This document shows positions 12,881-22,633 of a DNA stretch of 64,000 bases, one piece after another. The position numbers were made by a program, and so were the translations under genes. Source of the stretch: Ustulina deusta. Lineage: Eukaryota > Ascomycota > Sordariomycetes > Xylariales > Xylariaceae. The notes below the pieces were generated by a model that worked only from the letters and a program-made list of their open reading frames with translations, was not told where the DNA came from and made no database searches. The stretch is taken from contig JAJNNX010000047.1 in NCBI GenBank assembly GCA_023159155.1, positions 409,009-473,008 on the forward strand. Reading direction: 5' to 3'. Numbering within the stretch: position 1 is the first letter of the stretch; each line of letters begins with the position of its first letter.

Positions 12881-12990
12881 AAAGAAAAAAAAAAGGAAAA
12901 AAAAAAGAAAAGTAGTATAAGAGTGGCTTGTTTTATATATAATAGCTGCAAATGTTACGCTTTATTTAATTTTAAGCATTTTTAAATAGT

Positions 12991-13053
12991 GCACGGAAAG
13001 CAGTTATGTACGGAAAGCAGTTATATATAGAAAGCAGTTATGTACGATAAGCA
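12991..13053. repeat. 17-bp tandem repeat, about 3.5 units
   Basis: Units close to GTACGGAAAGCAGTTAT start at 12,991, 13,008, 13,025 and 13,042 (last one partial). The array lies near the 3' end of the 7.7 kb element, about 170 bp before its right LTR. Confidence 0.8.
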
Positions 13054-13203
13054 AACTATAAAAAGCTTTTCGAAAAAACAGCAATTTAATATATTATTAG
13101 ACAATTTTATTAGTTATAGATTGGCTGTACGCTATAGTTTATATTTTTTTTGCGTTTAGAATTTCTTATTTTTTTGGTAGTTATATAGAGGTGCGCTACA
13201 GTT

Positions 13204-13217
13204 AAAAAAGAAAAAAA
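13204..13217 (+). other. Putative polypurine tract
   Basis: AAAAAAGAAAAAAA lies 4 bp before the right LTR, the expected position for plus-strand priming in a plus-oriented element. This fits the primer-binding site next to the left LTR. Confidence 0.6.
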
Positions 13218-13221
13218 CTAA

Positions 13222-13474
13222 TATTATAATAATAGTGTTAATTATATATAAAGCTACTACCAACTACGTATAAGACTATTTGTATAATACTAGCAATTAG
13301 CTGTTGGTCTAATTATGTAAGCGGTATATATATATAGAATTCCTTTACTATATGAAAATCTTCTGTACGAAAGTCTTACCTTTGTACGGATAGTTAGAGA
13401 GATAGATCGATATATATAGTTATTTATCTTACTTTTTTGTTATGTATAATATTATACCCCCTAGCCACCTAACA
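13222..13474 (+). repeat. Right LTR of the nested 7.7 kb element
   Basis: 253 bp, TATTATAATAATAG...CCACCTAACA. Compared with the left copy, differences are C/T or G/A. The terminal AACA is kept here but lost in the left copy, and the initial TG is kept there but lost here. Confidence 0.9.
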
Positions 13475-14272
13475 AAGTTTAATATTATTTTTTAGTTTTA
13501 AAATAAATTAAGATATTATTTATATAAATACTTATAAATTTATTTAAAAGTTTTTAAATTTATATATTAATAAAAGCTTGCTATTAAACAAATTTTATTT
13601 TTAAACTAAATAATAAAACTTTTTATTAAAATATTTTTTTATAAATTTAGAAAAAACTAAAATAATATAATTTTATAATTAATAATAATTAATAAAAAGC
13701 TTTAATAATATTTAGTTTTATAAAATAAATAATATTATAATAATTAAATATAGTATTATTAATATTTAGAACTAATATAATTTAATTTTTTAAATATATA
13801 TTTTTTTATTAATAATTAATTATAAATTTATATTTAATTAATTTAAGTTTAAATATAAATAAAACAAAAATAATATTTAAGTTTATATTTTATTTAATAA
13901 AATTTATAGCTAATAATTTATTTATAAACTTTTTTTTAAATAAAATAAACTATATAAATATTTAATATTAATAAAATTTAAAAGTATATTTTTTATTATT
14001 AAGTTCTAGTATTATATTAAATCCTAGTTATAATAATAATAATATTTTAGATTTTTTTTTTAAAAAGAATTTTTTTAAATATAATAGCTAAAAAAACAAA
14101 AAGCTTTATATTAATTTTATATATTTAAAGTTTTTTTTTTTTAAAATAAAATTAGTTTATTATTAAAAGTTTTTTATAATATTATTTAATTAATCTAAGT
14201 TTATTTTTTTTATAAAATATTAATTATTTTAAATTTTTTTTTAAATAGCTTAGTATAGTTATTTTTAGTTAT

Positions 14273-14543
14273 TATTAAAGAAAGACAGGGCAACTCAACA
14301 CTAAAAACAACTAAAAACAACAAAAACAAACTAGAGTACCTACTACTAGAAAACTAGTATAAATGCTATACGTATAAAGTAAGTGTTGCTCTAAAAAGTT
14401 CAAAAGCTTTTATAGCTATTCAAACCCCCGAATGCAGCCGAAGATCAGCCGGTTCGGGCCGCGGGCGGCCCGAATACAGCTAACAATTAACGTACAGCCA
14501 CATTCGCAGCTGCCAGCGGGCCGCTAGCACTAGCCCTGCTATA
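14273..14543. repeat. Left terminal direct repeat of the 2.9 kb element
   Basis: 271 bp, from ATTAAAGAAAGACAGGG to CCCTGCTATA. It shows more C-to-T and G-to-A changes than the right copy (for example CAACTCAACAC against CAACTCGATAC), though the GC-rich core is intact. Confidence 0.85.
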
Positions 14544-14553
14544 AACTTCCTTT

Positions 14554-14586
14554 ATTCGAAGCCTTATTCTCTAGATAGCTTCGAAT
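14554..14586. repeat. Short perfect hairpin
   Basis: ATTCGAAGC (14,554-14,562) and GCTTCGAAT (14,578-14,586) form a 9-bp stem with a 15-nt loop, just inside the left terminal repeat. Role unknown. Confidence 0.6.
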
Positions 14587-14619
14587 CCAACTACAGAGCT
14601 AAAAGCACCAAAATAAAAC

Positions 14620-14715
14620 AACATAACACATCACCCACTCGAACCCCTAGGCCTCAACGGCCTAAAAAAAAAAAAAAAAAATCAGCCCTAACCCACTAGG
14701 CCACCAGGCCCTTAA
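14620..14715 (-). other. tRNA-like Pol III promoter head (SINE-like)
   Basis: On the minus strand TGGCCTAGTGG (14,693-14,703) matches the A-box consensus TRGCNNAGTGG. GGTTCGAGTGG (14,635-14,645) matches the B-box core GGTTCGANNCC except near its end. About 47 nt separate them, a workable spacing. The 5' side starts GGGCCTGGTGGCCTAG, like a tRNA 5' half. It is not a functional tRNA gene: 18 consecutive T (14,664-14,681) sit between the boxes and would be a strong Pol III terminator. Confidence 0.55.
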
Positions 14716-15261
14716 TCAGCCGATTGCTAAACCAGTCACAATTTATACCAATAGACTTCCCTTGGTCCAAAGATCTTCCCTTAGTCCGTATGCCCTCCGG
14801 TATGCCCTCTAGCATAACCCCTTGGCATAACCCTTCAGCCCTTCAAATACCCCATTCTCTCGTATTCCTTTAATATATTCCTATATAAAACGTATGCAAT
14901 TCTATCCAGACCTAACATATATAGCAGTATCTACTAATATTTTATGTTAGAACTTAGATAGGTGCTACAGTTAGCTACCACTTCGAACCCAAGCTAAATC
15001 TCCGTGCAAGAAGTTACGCTATAGCCTTTACTACTCTCTATACATACAAATCTCTATATAACTGCAGTAACGTTTTTTAATAGTATATATATAGGTCGGA
15101 GTTTATAGAATAAGCTTTAATTAGCTTTATAAATAAATAGACTAACTTAGTAAATAACTCTAAAAATTGTAAATATAAGCGCGGTCCTATATAAATTAGT
15201 ATAAGTAACCGCTCGTACATAAAAAAAAAATTATAAATTAGCAGCGCAGTAATAACGCATT

Positions 15262-15565
15262 AACTAATTAATAGTACTATAATAACTATATAATATATAT
15301 ATTATAAACAAGTTTATATATAAATAGTATAAAAAGTTGTTTATACGCAACTAAATAACTAATTAACGCAGCAATAATAATTCGTCAATACTATGCTATA
15401 CACGTAATAATAAACTAATTAATTAACGTAGCAATAATAAATTAACTAATTAGCAGTACTATAATAACTATTAAATATATATAATGCAAACAAGTTCACA
15501 TACAAAATAATATAAAAAATTGCTTATATATAACTAAATAACTAATTAATACAGCAATAATAATT
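15262..15565. repeat. Imperfect tandem repeat, period about 180 bp
   Basis: The segment 15,262-15,380 recurs at 15,442-15,565 with changes: AACTAATTAATAGTACTATA against AACTAATTAGCAGTACTATA, then matching AACAAGTT and CTAAATAACTAATTAA blocks. Related words (CGCTAATTAATA) continue to about 16.2 kb. No coding frame. Confidence 0.6.
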
Positions 15566-16863
15566 TAGCTAACTAATTATCGCAGTACTGCACTATATAT
15601 ATATTGCTATATATATATATAAAGCATAGGATATATAAGTTATATAAATATAAGTAGATTACTATACAAATTATATAAGCAATTATTTATACGCTTATAT
15701 CCTTTATATAAACTAATTGATCGGTATAGCAAATAAATAACTAATCGGTACAAAAAGTGTAGGGCTAATTAGAAAGCCTTTATATAAATGATTAATATAT
15801 ATATAAGCAGGTTTATATAAGAAATTATATGTACGCTTGTTTATACATAACTAAAAACATCGTAAACTTGCTAATCAATAGTAAATATAACTAAAAATCG
15901 CATAAAACATAATAAACTCGCTAATTAATATATATATAATAATATAACTAAAAATCGCTAATTAATAGCAAACATAATATTAATAAAAATACTTGTCTAT
16001 ATAAAACAGTACGTGGACTTGCTCGTATATATATAAAACTAGTATAAACTCGCTTATTAATATATATATAACAAAATCGCTAATTAATAACGGACAAAGT
16101 ATAACAAATGAATACAAGCATACACACATATAAATTAATATAAATGGCTGCTTATACATATATATAATAGCTAAGTCGCTAATTAATCATATATATAACA
16201 GCCAAACTAGCTAATCAGTAGCGCATACGTATAATACCTGAACTAGCTAACACATATATAACTAATTAACATATATATAACTAAATTAGCCGATCGGCAG
16301 CGTAGCAGTCCGTCAATTAGCTAATAAACAATAGTTTTCTTTGGACCATAGGTATAAAAGTATATTTACATACAAATTATATAGGGATCTGCTCGTATAG
16401 CTATAAAACATAGGGACTGAACATATAGCCACTAAAACAAAAGACTAGCTGATCATCACGTATAGCAATTAGCTTAGTTAGTCGTACAGACATATAAACG
16501 AACTAATCAACAGCAAACTAGGCTTCCCAGAAGGTATACAGCCATAAGCAGACTTGTATGTATATTTGTATGGAGGGCTGCTCGTAGGTATATTCGTAAG
16601 GGAGCAATTGGCTAATCGGCTATATATTAGCTAGGTTAGCTAGGTTAGTTGGTCTGACTGAGTTAGCTGGGTTAGTCTTCGCGCAGCTAGCATTAAGTCT
16701 ATTAACGTGTTATGGACATATTCGTATATAAATTTATATAAGAAAGCATTAAGCATTGGTCTCCGATTACAGGTCGCGCTCCGAGGAGCAATAAGCATTT
16801 GCAAGCATTATTACATACAAATTTGTATAAGAGACTGCTCTATTGTAGCCTTACCAAAAACAC

Positions 16864-17134
16864 CATTAAAAAAAGACGGAGCAACTCGATACCAAAAATA
16901 ACTAAAAACAACAAAAACAAACTAGAGCGCCTGCTACTAGAAAACTGGTATGAATGCTATACGTGTGAAGTAAGTGTTGCTCTGAGAAGTTCGAAAGCTT
17001 TTATAGCTATTCGAACCCCCGAATGCAGCCGAAGATCAGCCGGTTCGGGCCGCGGGCGGCCCGAATACGGCTAACAATTAACGTACAGCCACATTCGCAG
17101 CTGCTAGCGGGCCGCTAGCACCAGCCCTACTACA
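16864..17134. repeat. Right terminal direct repeat of the 2.9 kb element
   Basis: 271 bp, from ATTAAAAAAAGACGGAG to CCCTACTACA. A 91-residue frame across it (from 16,799) is not a gene; it is the repeat sequence itself. Confidence 0.85.
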
Positions 17135-19446
17135 TTATAAACTTAATTATAATAAGTTCTTTTAAAGTCTTTTTAGCTAGTTATTTTTATTTATTTTAAT
17201 AGAAATAATTCTAAAAGTTTTATATAATTTTTTTAATAATAGCTTAGTTTTTTTTTTTTTTTTAAATTATTATATAGACTTTTTTTGTTTTAAGTTTAAA
17301 AGTTTTAAGTTTTTTTTATATTTTTTTTAGTTTTAGTTATTTTTAAAATAATTATTTTAATATTTAATAATATTTTTTTAATATTTAATTATATTAATTA
17401 GTATTTTTTTATATTTTTAGGTTTATATTTTATTATTTATAGCTAAAAAGTTTAACTATAATTATTAATAAAAATTAAGCTAATAAAAATAAATTATTTT
17501 ATTTTATTAATTATTTAATATTAATAATAATATTATAAATAAAATTAATAATTTAAAATATTTAGTTTTTAAACTATTAATTATTAATTTTTATAGTATA
17601 TATTAAATATTTATAAATTTTACTAACTATTTTGTTTTAATAATTATAAAACTTTTAAAATTTAATTAAATAAATTATTTTTATTTTTAATTATTATTTA
17701 ATTTATTATATAAATTTATAGCTAATTATTAAAAAAATATAAGTTTTAGTATTTTATAAAATTAAAGTTTTTATTTTAATATTATTAATTTATAATTAAA
17801 TAAATATTTTAAAAATAATTAATTTGTTTTAGTTATATATTTTAGCTAAAATAAATAAAAAAATTAATAAAAAAATTTTTATTAGTTTTATTTATTTTTT
17901 AAATTAAATAAATTATTAAAATTATTTTTATTATAGATTTTTTTTATTAGTTAAATATTTAAAACTTTAAATTTTTAATTAAAACAGTTAATTAATAAAT
18001 TTTTTTTTTTTTAAATAAAACAAATTTTATTATTTTAATAAGTTTTTTTTTTTTTTATAGTTAGCGCTTATTTTAATTATTTGAAAATAAATGTTTTAAA
18101 ACTTTTAAAGTTAACTAAAAATTAATAAATAAGTTTATTAAAAACTTAATTATTTAAATTAGATTTTTGCTTAATTAAACTAATAAATTTAATTTATTAA
18201 TAGTTTTTATAAGTTTATTTAATATTATATATTAATTTAATAATTTTATTAATAAATAATTTATAAAAAAATATTTAAATTTATAAAAATTTTATATAAA
18301 TTTTTTTTTAAATTTATATAAAAATAGTTTTATAATTTATATTTTTATTATAATTTAATAAATTAATATTTTTAAACTAAATTATTAAATATAAAAATAA
18401 ACTTATTAATATTTTTATTAGTTTTATATATATAAATTTAAAATATTTTATAAATAATAATTATTTAATTAAAGTTATAATAAATTATTTTAATAATATT
18501 ATTAAATAGTATTTTAATTAAATAAAAATATATTTTTATTAATTTTTTAATATATTTTTTTAATTAGTTTATAATATATTAAAATTAATTATTTTTAGTT
18601 TAAAATATAATAATATTTTTATTTAGTTTTTTTATTAGTTTATAAACCTAATTATTAAATAAAACTTTATTTTTTATAAACTTATTAAAATTAGTTTTTT
18701 ATATTTTAGCTTTTTTAATTTAAACAAAGTTTAAAGCGTTAAAAAATAAACTAATAAAATAAAAAATAAATAAAATAATAAAACTAAAAAATTTAAAATT
18801 AATATTTTTAAATATATTTTTTATTATTAAATTATAGTTATTTTTTAAAAATATTAAAATAAACATATTAAAAAATTAATGCTTTATTTTTTTTATTTAT
18901 TAAAAAAGTTCTATTAAAATTAATATAAAATTATAAGCTTATATAGTTATAATATTTTTTAATATATTTTTAAATATATTATTTATTTTAAGTTATTTTA
19001 GCTTTAGTTTAAATTTTATTTTTTTAAGTTTTAATTTTTAATTTTTTTTTATTTTTTTTTAAATATTAGTTCGCTTAAAGCGTTTATAAAAAAATCTAAT
19101 GCTTAATTTTTTTTTTTTTTATAAAATTTTTTTTTTAAAATTATTTAATAATAAAAAGCTAGCTATACTTAAAAATTAAAATTATTTTAATTATTTAAAA
19201 ACTAAAAATAAAATAAAAATATTTAAAATTAAGTTTTTTATAAATTATTAATTTTTAAGTAGTATAAAAATTAAAAATTTTATTAAAATTATATTAAAAT
19301 TAGGTTTATATTATAAAATATATAATTTTTTATATTAAATATATAATTAAAAAAAAAAGTTTATTTATATTTTGCTAATTATAATAAAATAAAAAATATA
19401 TATTTATTAAATATTTATTAATAAATAATTAGTAAGCTTAAAATAA

Positions 19447-19679
19447 TATTATAATTAATTAAATAAAGCTTTTATAGCTAGTTTATTAATATTATAAATA
19501 AAGATTTTAAATTAAAAAAAAAAAAAGAAAAAAAAATTAGAGTTTATAAAGTAAGTAGATATGGACTCTATATGTATAGCTATAGAGTTATAGGTTGGTC
19601 CGTGCGTAGATTTCCTATTTTATTGCCATGTGGGTCTGGAGTCCTTGCGGGTCTTGCCAAAACTGTACTAACCGTCACA
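19447..19679 (-). repeat. LTR of the outer element (right, gene-island side)
   Basis: 233 bp. The first half is AT-only like the left copy (TATTATAATTAATTAAA), but the last ~100 bp keep C and G (GTCCGTGCGTAGATTTCC, GGGTCTGGAGTCCTTGCGGG) and a clean CCGTCACA end. GTAAA follows, matching the left flank. Confidence 0.88.
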
Positions 19680-19684
19680 GTAAA

Positions 19685-20551
19685 GAACTGTTGTTTATAA
19701 GAGAACTATTGTTTCCGATAGAACTATATTTTATTTTAAAAGGGTTCTCTACTAAGAACAGTTCTGAACCCCTTATAATTGCCACTGCGGTAGGTAGCTT
19801 AGCTGTACACCGACACTACCCCTCATCATCAATTGAATTATCTAGATAGATAGGTAGGTAGTGGACTGCTAAATTGTATTCCCCTCAATTACAAGATCTA
19901 TTGTGGCTTACATTTCTCGTTCGTCTTAGTTCCATTGGCGTATGCCAGTGACCACTGTGGCTTATGCTTACGTATCACAGTCTTAGCATCTGTCATTTTC
20001 CCTTGGTTATTGGGATAGGAGTCGATCACTGTGTTAAGCTCATCTTTTAAGCCCTACGCGCGCTGGTGATTCCGAAACCTGTTTTTCGATCCAGGTTCAG
20101 GTTTGAGAATTTCTTCGCTTTTCGACTCGATTATTCGACCGTTGAACTGGAAACTGACATTCAGTCTACTCGGTGAGAGTTGATTTGCAATGTAAATGCA
20201 CACTTGCTTGTGATGCCTCGAAGACGCGGGGAAAGCTAGCCAGGGCGGACCGTCCTTTGCCTCGAGCAGGCAGGAATAAAAATCAGATCCTTGAATGCTG
20301 GGAAAAAAGGAAAAGGAATTCTCAAAAAAATATATGTACAACACCAAGGATTCGCCGGTCGTCACCGACCCGACTACTGATTTGGCCCTCTCCGGCTTAT
20401 CAAGGGGAGAGCGGACGGGATCCCGAGCTTTCCAGAGGGTATGATCGTACATGGAAGACACAGCGTCTCATCTGAGACTATGTATGAGTAGCTAAAGAGC
20501 TTCGCGATATTATCCCACTACCATGTCCATTCCATAATTCTAATCCATGAT
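19685..20551. other. Transition from repeat block to gene island, no gene supported
   Basis: Composition returns to normal at about 19.6 kb. A minus-strand frame (20,054-20,461, 135 codons) and an overlapping plus-strand frame show no domain. At 19,685-19,790 repeated GTTCT/AGAAC words recur, including AGAACTATTGTTT, the inverse of AAACAATAGTTCT at about 2,593 on the other side of the stack. Confidence 0.45.
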
Positions 20552-21625
20552 GTGTTGAAATACTGCTTTGATGAAAGGCTCAGTGGAGCTGTATTGATCT
20601 TTGTTTTTATCTCTCAGGTAAGAAATGTTCTATGCGTCGCTGAAAATTCTAATCTCTCGCCATCAGGCCGAAAACCCGAATCCAGAACCAGAAACGCGTA
20701 CAGTGACTCGGAGCCAAACCCAACGAGCGAATTTGTCTCCAGAACTAGAAAGCCGTAGAGCAACTAGCAGTCGAAACAAAAGTTCCATACAGGATCTGCC
20801 GGCAGAAGGTCATGACGGACATAGGCTTCCCCAGGATATACCTAAGGAACGACATAAAAACCAAGGGGAGACTGCCTCCTTGAATCCAAGCCGAGAGCCG
20901 ATATCTCAGCTAGCCCGGGTATGTCTCAGCTAATCTACTACGCTAAGAGCACATTTGAATTAATCTCGTTATAGGGAATCTCCGCTTGGCTTGATGAAGT
21001 GCAATTCACTCCAATTGACGATATACAACCATTTAATCACGCCGATAGCTACCCCGATGACGAACCTCAATATATTACGGATACAACATTGAGTTCGGGC
21101 TCTCTCATCTCCTCCGATGCCGCTTCCACAGCAATGCCACAGGAAGCTCCCAGAAGACCTCAAGAGGATATATTAGACAAGCTAAGAACTCGTCATGCGC
21201 TCCCGCTTGAACCTACTACCGATGGCAAAACCAAAACTCTCAAATCAACTTTTGGTAATCAGAAAGTTATTGAAATCCCATATAAAGATACCAAAACTTT
21301 GCAGGCAGTCATCACGAACTTCTTACAAAAAGCCCAAGGGGCTAGCCCTCACGAGGATAGCTACACTGCTATCGAAGATCTTTCCAATGAGATCAATGAG
21401 TGGAAATCAACCGGCCATCTAGCTACCGTAGCCAACCTGGATTTCAAAAAAGATCTTAAATATTGTGAGCATTCCAATGAAGCCGTTTTCCAACGTACAG
21501 CAATGATTTCTATTGTTGATCGCTGGCGGCTGAACAACATGCTCGACTTCAATTGTGGAGGGCACCGGTCGCTCCAAGGCGAGTATCCATTGCCCTCTGC
21601 GCAAGGCCTGAAAGACGCTACATAG
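20552..21625 (+). CDS. Hypothetical fungal protein, 3-exon model, about 322 aa
   Basis: Model: exon 1 20,552-20,617, exon 2 20,667-20,918, exon 3 20,975-21,625, all in phase 0. Introns are 49 nt (GTAAGA...CATCAG, CTAAT branch-like word) and 56 nt (GTATGT...TTATAG). An alternative start at ATG 20,625 without the first intron would give 314 residues. The N-terminal half is Arg/Glu/Pro-rich and probably disordered. The C-terminal part looks folded, with 'NEAVFQRTAMISIVDRWRL' and 'GEYPLPSAQG', a style I associate with fungal hypothetical families near incompatibility-type genes, but I cannot name it. It may be cut short: related-looking coding sequence resumes downstream, so the stop at 21,623 could be an acquired end. 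Confidence 0.5.
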
Positions 21626-21941
21626 TCTCCTTCTGGTGTTCAGCACACCAACATAGATAATCTGCCAAACAGCCCACTTTGATTTGCCCCTTGGCACAGG
21701 TAGCATATAATATCACGATTCCATTTGCCCGTACTATGATTAAGAAAACTTACTACCCTGGGTTGCTGTCGTGGTTCGCTCTACGTAACCTTAAGAAGAG
21801 TCAGGGCCCATTTTTCGAGGGCTTGAACAGTCGGAGACTTTCTCCTACCACACAATCTTTGCAAACGTGCGTAATTCATTCGTAGTTACTGAGAAGAAGC
21901 TGAAGTTAGAAGGACCTGAGAATCTGCTGACACGATATTGA

Positions 21942-22246
21942 AGATGTATATTTCTGGCTGTAGAGGTGGTGAATGAAAAACTGGTTCGGAGCCCCCATGA
22001 AATTCGTGATCTCAAACGCCTCATCGACATGCAAGCCAATATCGCAGAAGCTCGAAAGATGTGCGAAAGAGTAAAGCCTGGAAGGATGATAGTTTCACGC
22101 AGTAAGATACCGTGAGTACATGTTGAAAGTCCATATCCGCAGAAAATGGCGTGCTGGGAGTACTGAGTCGCCCTAGTGACTCCGAACTTCTCGAGTATCA
22201 CCTGATCACTTGCTCAACGCCTCCACGTACTCGGGCGTAATTCGAA
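21942..22246 (+). pseudogene. Degraded coding remnant downstream of the hypothetical gene
   Basis: In the frame of position 21,942 the peptide around 'EIRDLKRLIDMQANIAEAR' and 'CERVKPGRMIVSRSKIP' reads like a real helical protein segment, then meets TGA. A second frame resumes with 'ENGVLGVLSRPSDSELLEYH' and ends at a TAA near 22,244. Joining them would need an intron of only about 30 nt, shorter than the others here, so a frameshift or decay is more likely. No start codon is in frame upstream. It may be the lost 3' part of the gene ending at 21,625. Family not recognised. Confidence 0.35.
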
Positions 22247-22633
22247 TACATGTGGGAAACACTTAGTCTCCTCGTCCGTTGCGCTTCCCTTTTGGTATTG
22301 CAGTCTCCTTCCATTTTGTCCTGGTTTTCCGTTGCTTCTAGAGAATGGCAGTATAAACGTCTGCGGAGAACCATTCTGCGATGTCGTTCGGCAGGAGGCA
22401 CAGCGTATAACCGCACGGTTCTGTCTCACCTAGCCTGTAACAAAGCCGTGTGTGATGGGATCTGTGCTAACTGAGTGATCTCAATTATAATAATCATTTT
22501 CCTTCGGTATGTTAGCGGTTTTCTTTGCGTGCGCTCTCTCTCTGGCGTGCATTAAGCCTCCCCCTCGCCTGGCCTTTAGGCTAACCCGTGGCGGCCGCCA
22601 CCCCTCGGCGCCCCGCGACTCGTAAGTACTGCG
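22247..22633. other. No gene supported; local GC-rich patch
   Basis: A 74-codon plus frame (22,250-22,474) has no recognisable motif. A short GC-rich patch with GTGGCGGCCGCCAC lies at about 22,588. It borders the 3' end of the minus-strand C2H2-type gene. Confidence 0.4.

Larger units (their letters stand above)
5797..13474 (+). mobile_element. 7.7 kb LTR retrotransposon nested in the outer element
   Basis: Two 253-bp LTRs (5,797-6,049 and 13,222-13,474) of identical length differ by transitions. They start TGTTG (TATTA in the right copy) and end CCTAACA (CCTAATA in the left copy). The flanking 5 bp are identical: AAGTT at 5,792-5,796 and at 13,475-13,479. A TGG-containing primer site lies 5 bp inside the left LTR and a purine tract lies just before the right LTR, so it is plus-oriented. 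The interior is strongly RIP-mutated and has no coding frame. It contains a solo LTR at 8,054-8,323, probably a second at 12,438-12,663, and a less mutated, simple-repeat-rich stretch near 12.3-13.1 kb. Superfamily not determined. Confidence 0.9.
14273..17134. mobile_element. 2.9 kb non-autonomous element with 271-bp terminal direct repeats
   Basis: Two direct repeats of equal length (14,273-14,543 and 16,864-17,134) bound about 2.3 kb that holds no coding frame. The repeats differ only by transitions and share a GC-rich core (CAGCCGGTTCGGGCCGCGGG). This is what a LARD or TRIM-type LTR element looks like. A 4-bp TTAT at each outer edge is a possible target duplication, but the left end lacks a clean TG start, so class and exact left edge are uncertain. 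The interior carries a tRNA-like Pol III head near the left end and degenerate tandem repeats. It is much less mutated than the host element. Confidence 0.7.
3179..19679 (-). mobile_element. Outer LTR retrotransposon, RIP-mutated, carrying nested insertions
   Basis: Two direct repeats (3,179-3,408 and 19,447-19,679) end in TGT...ACA-type termini and are flanked on both outer sides by the same 5 bp, GTAAA (3,174-3,178 and 19,680-19,684), which is the expected target-site duplication. Removing the nested elements at 5,797-13,474 and 14,273-17,134 leaves about 5.5 kb of internal DNA, a normal size for an LTR retrotransposon. No open frames survive. A purine-rich tract just inside the left LTR and the A-rich minus strand suggest that coding ran on the minus strand, with its 5' end near 19.4 kb. 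A second inverted copy begins at 62,189. Gypsy or Copia identity was not resolved. Confidence 0.85.

Noticed and set aside
12784..13060. CRISPR-like array from spaced repeats
   Set aside because: Repeats are contiguous tandem units and microsatellites without unique spacers, in a eukaryotic context.
16799..17074. 91-codon frame in the 2.9 kb element
   Set aside because: It is the terminal repeat itself; the other repeat copy does not keep the frame.
3179..19679. AT-rich block as mitochondrial DNA inserted in the nucleus
   Set aside because: It is bounded by LTRs with target duplications and contains no mitochondrial gene or tRNA; mutation pattern fits RIP.
20054..20461. 135-codon minus frame as a gene
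   Set aside because: Overlaps a plus-strand frame of similar length, no domain, and no exon partners.
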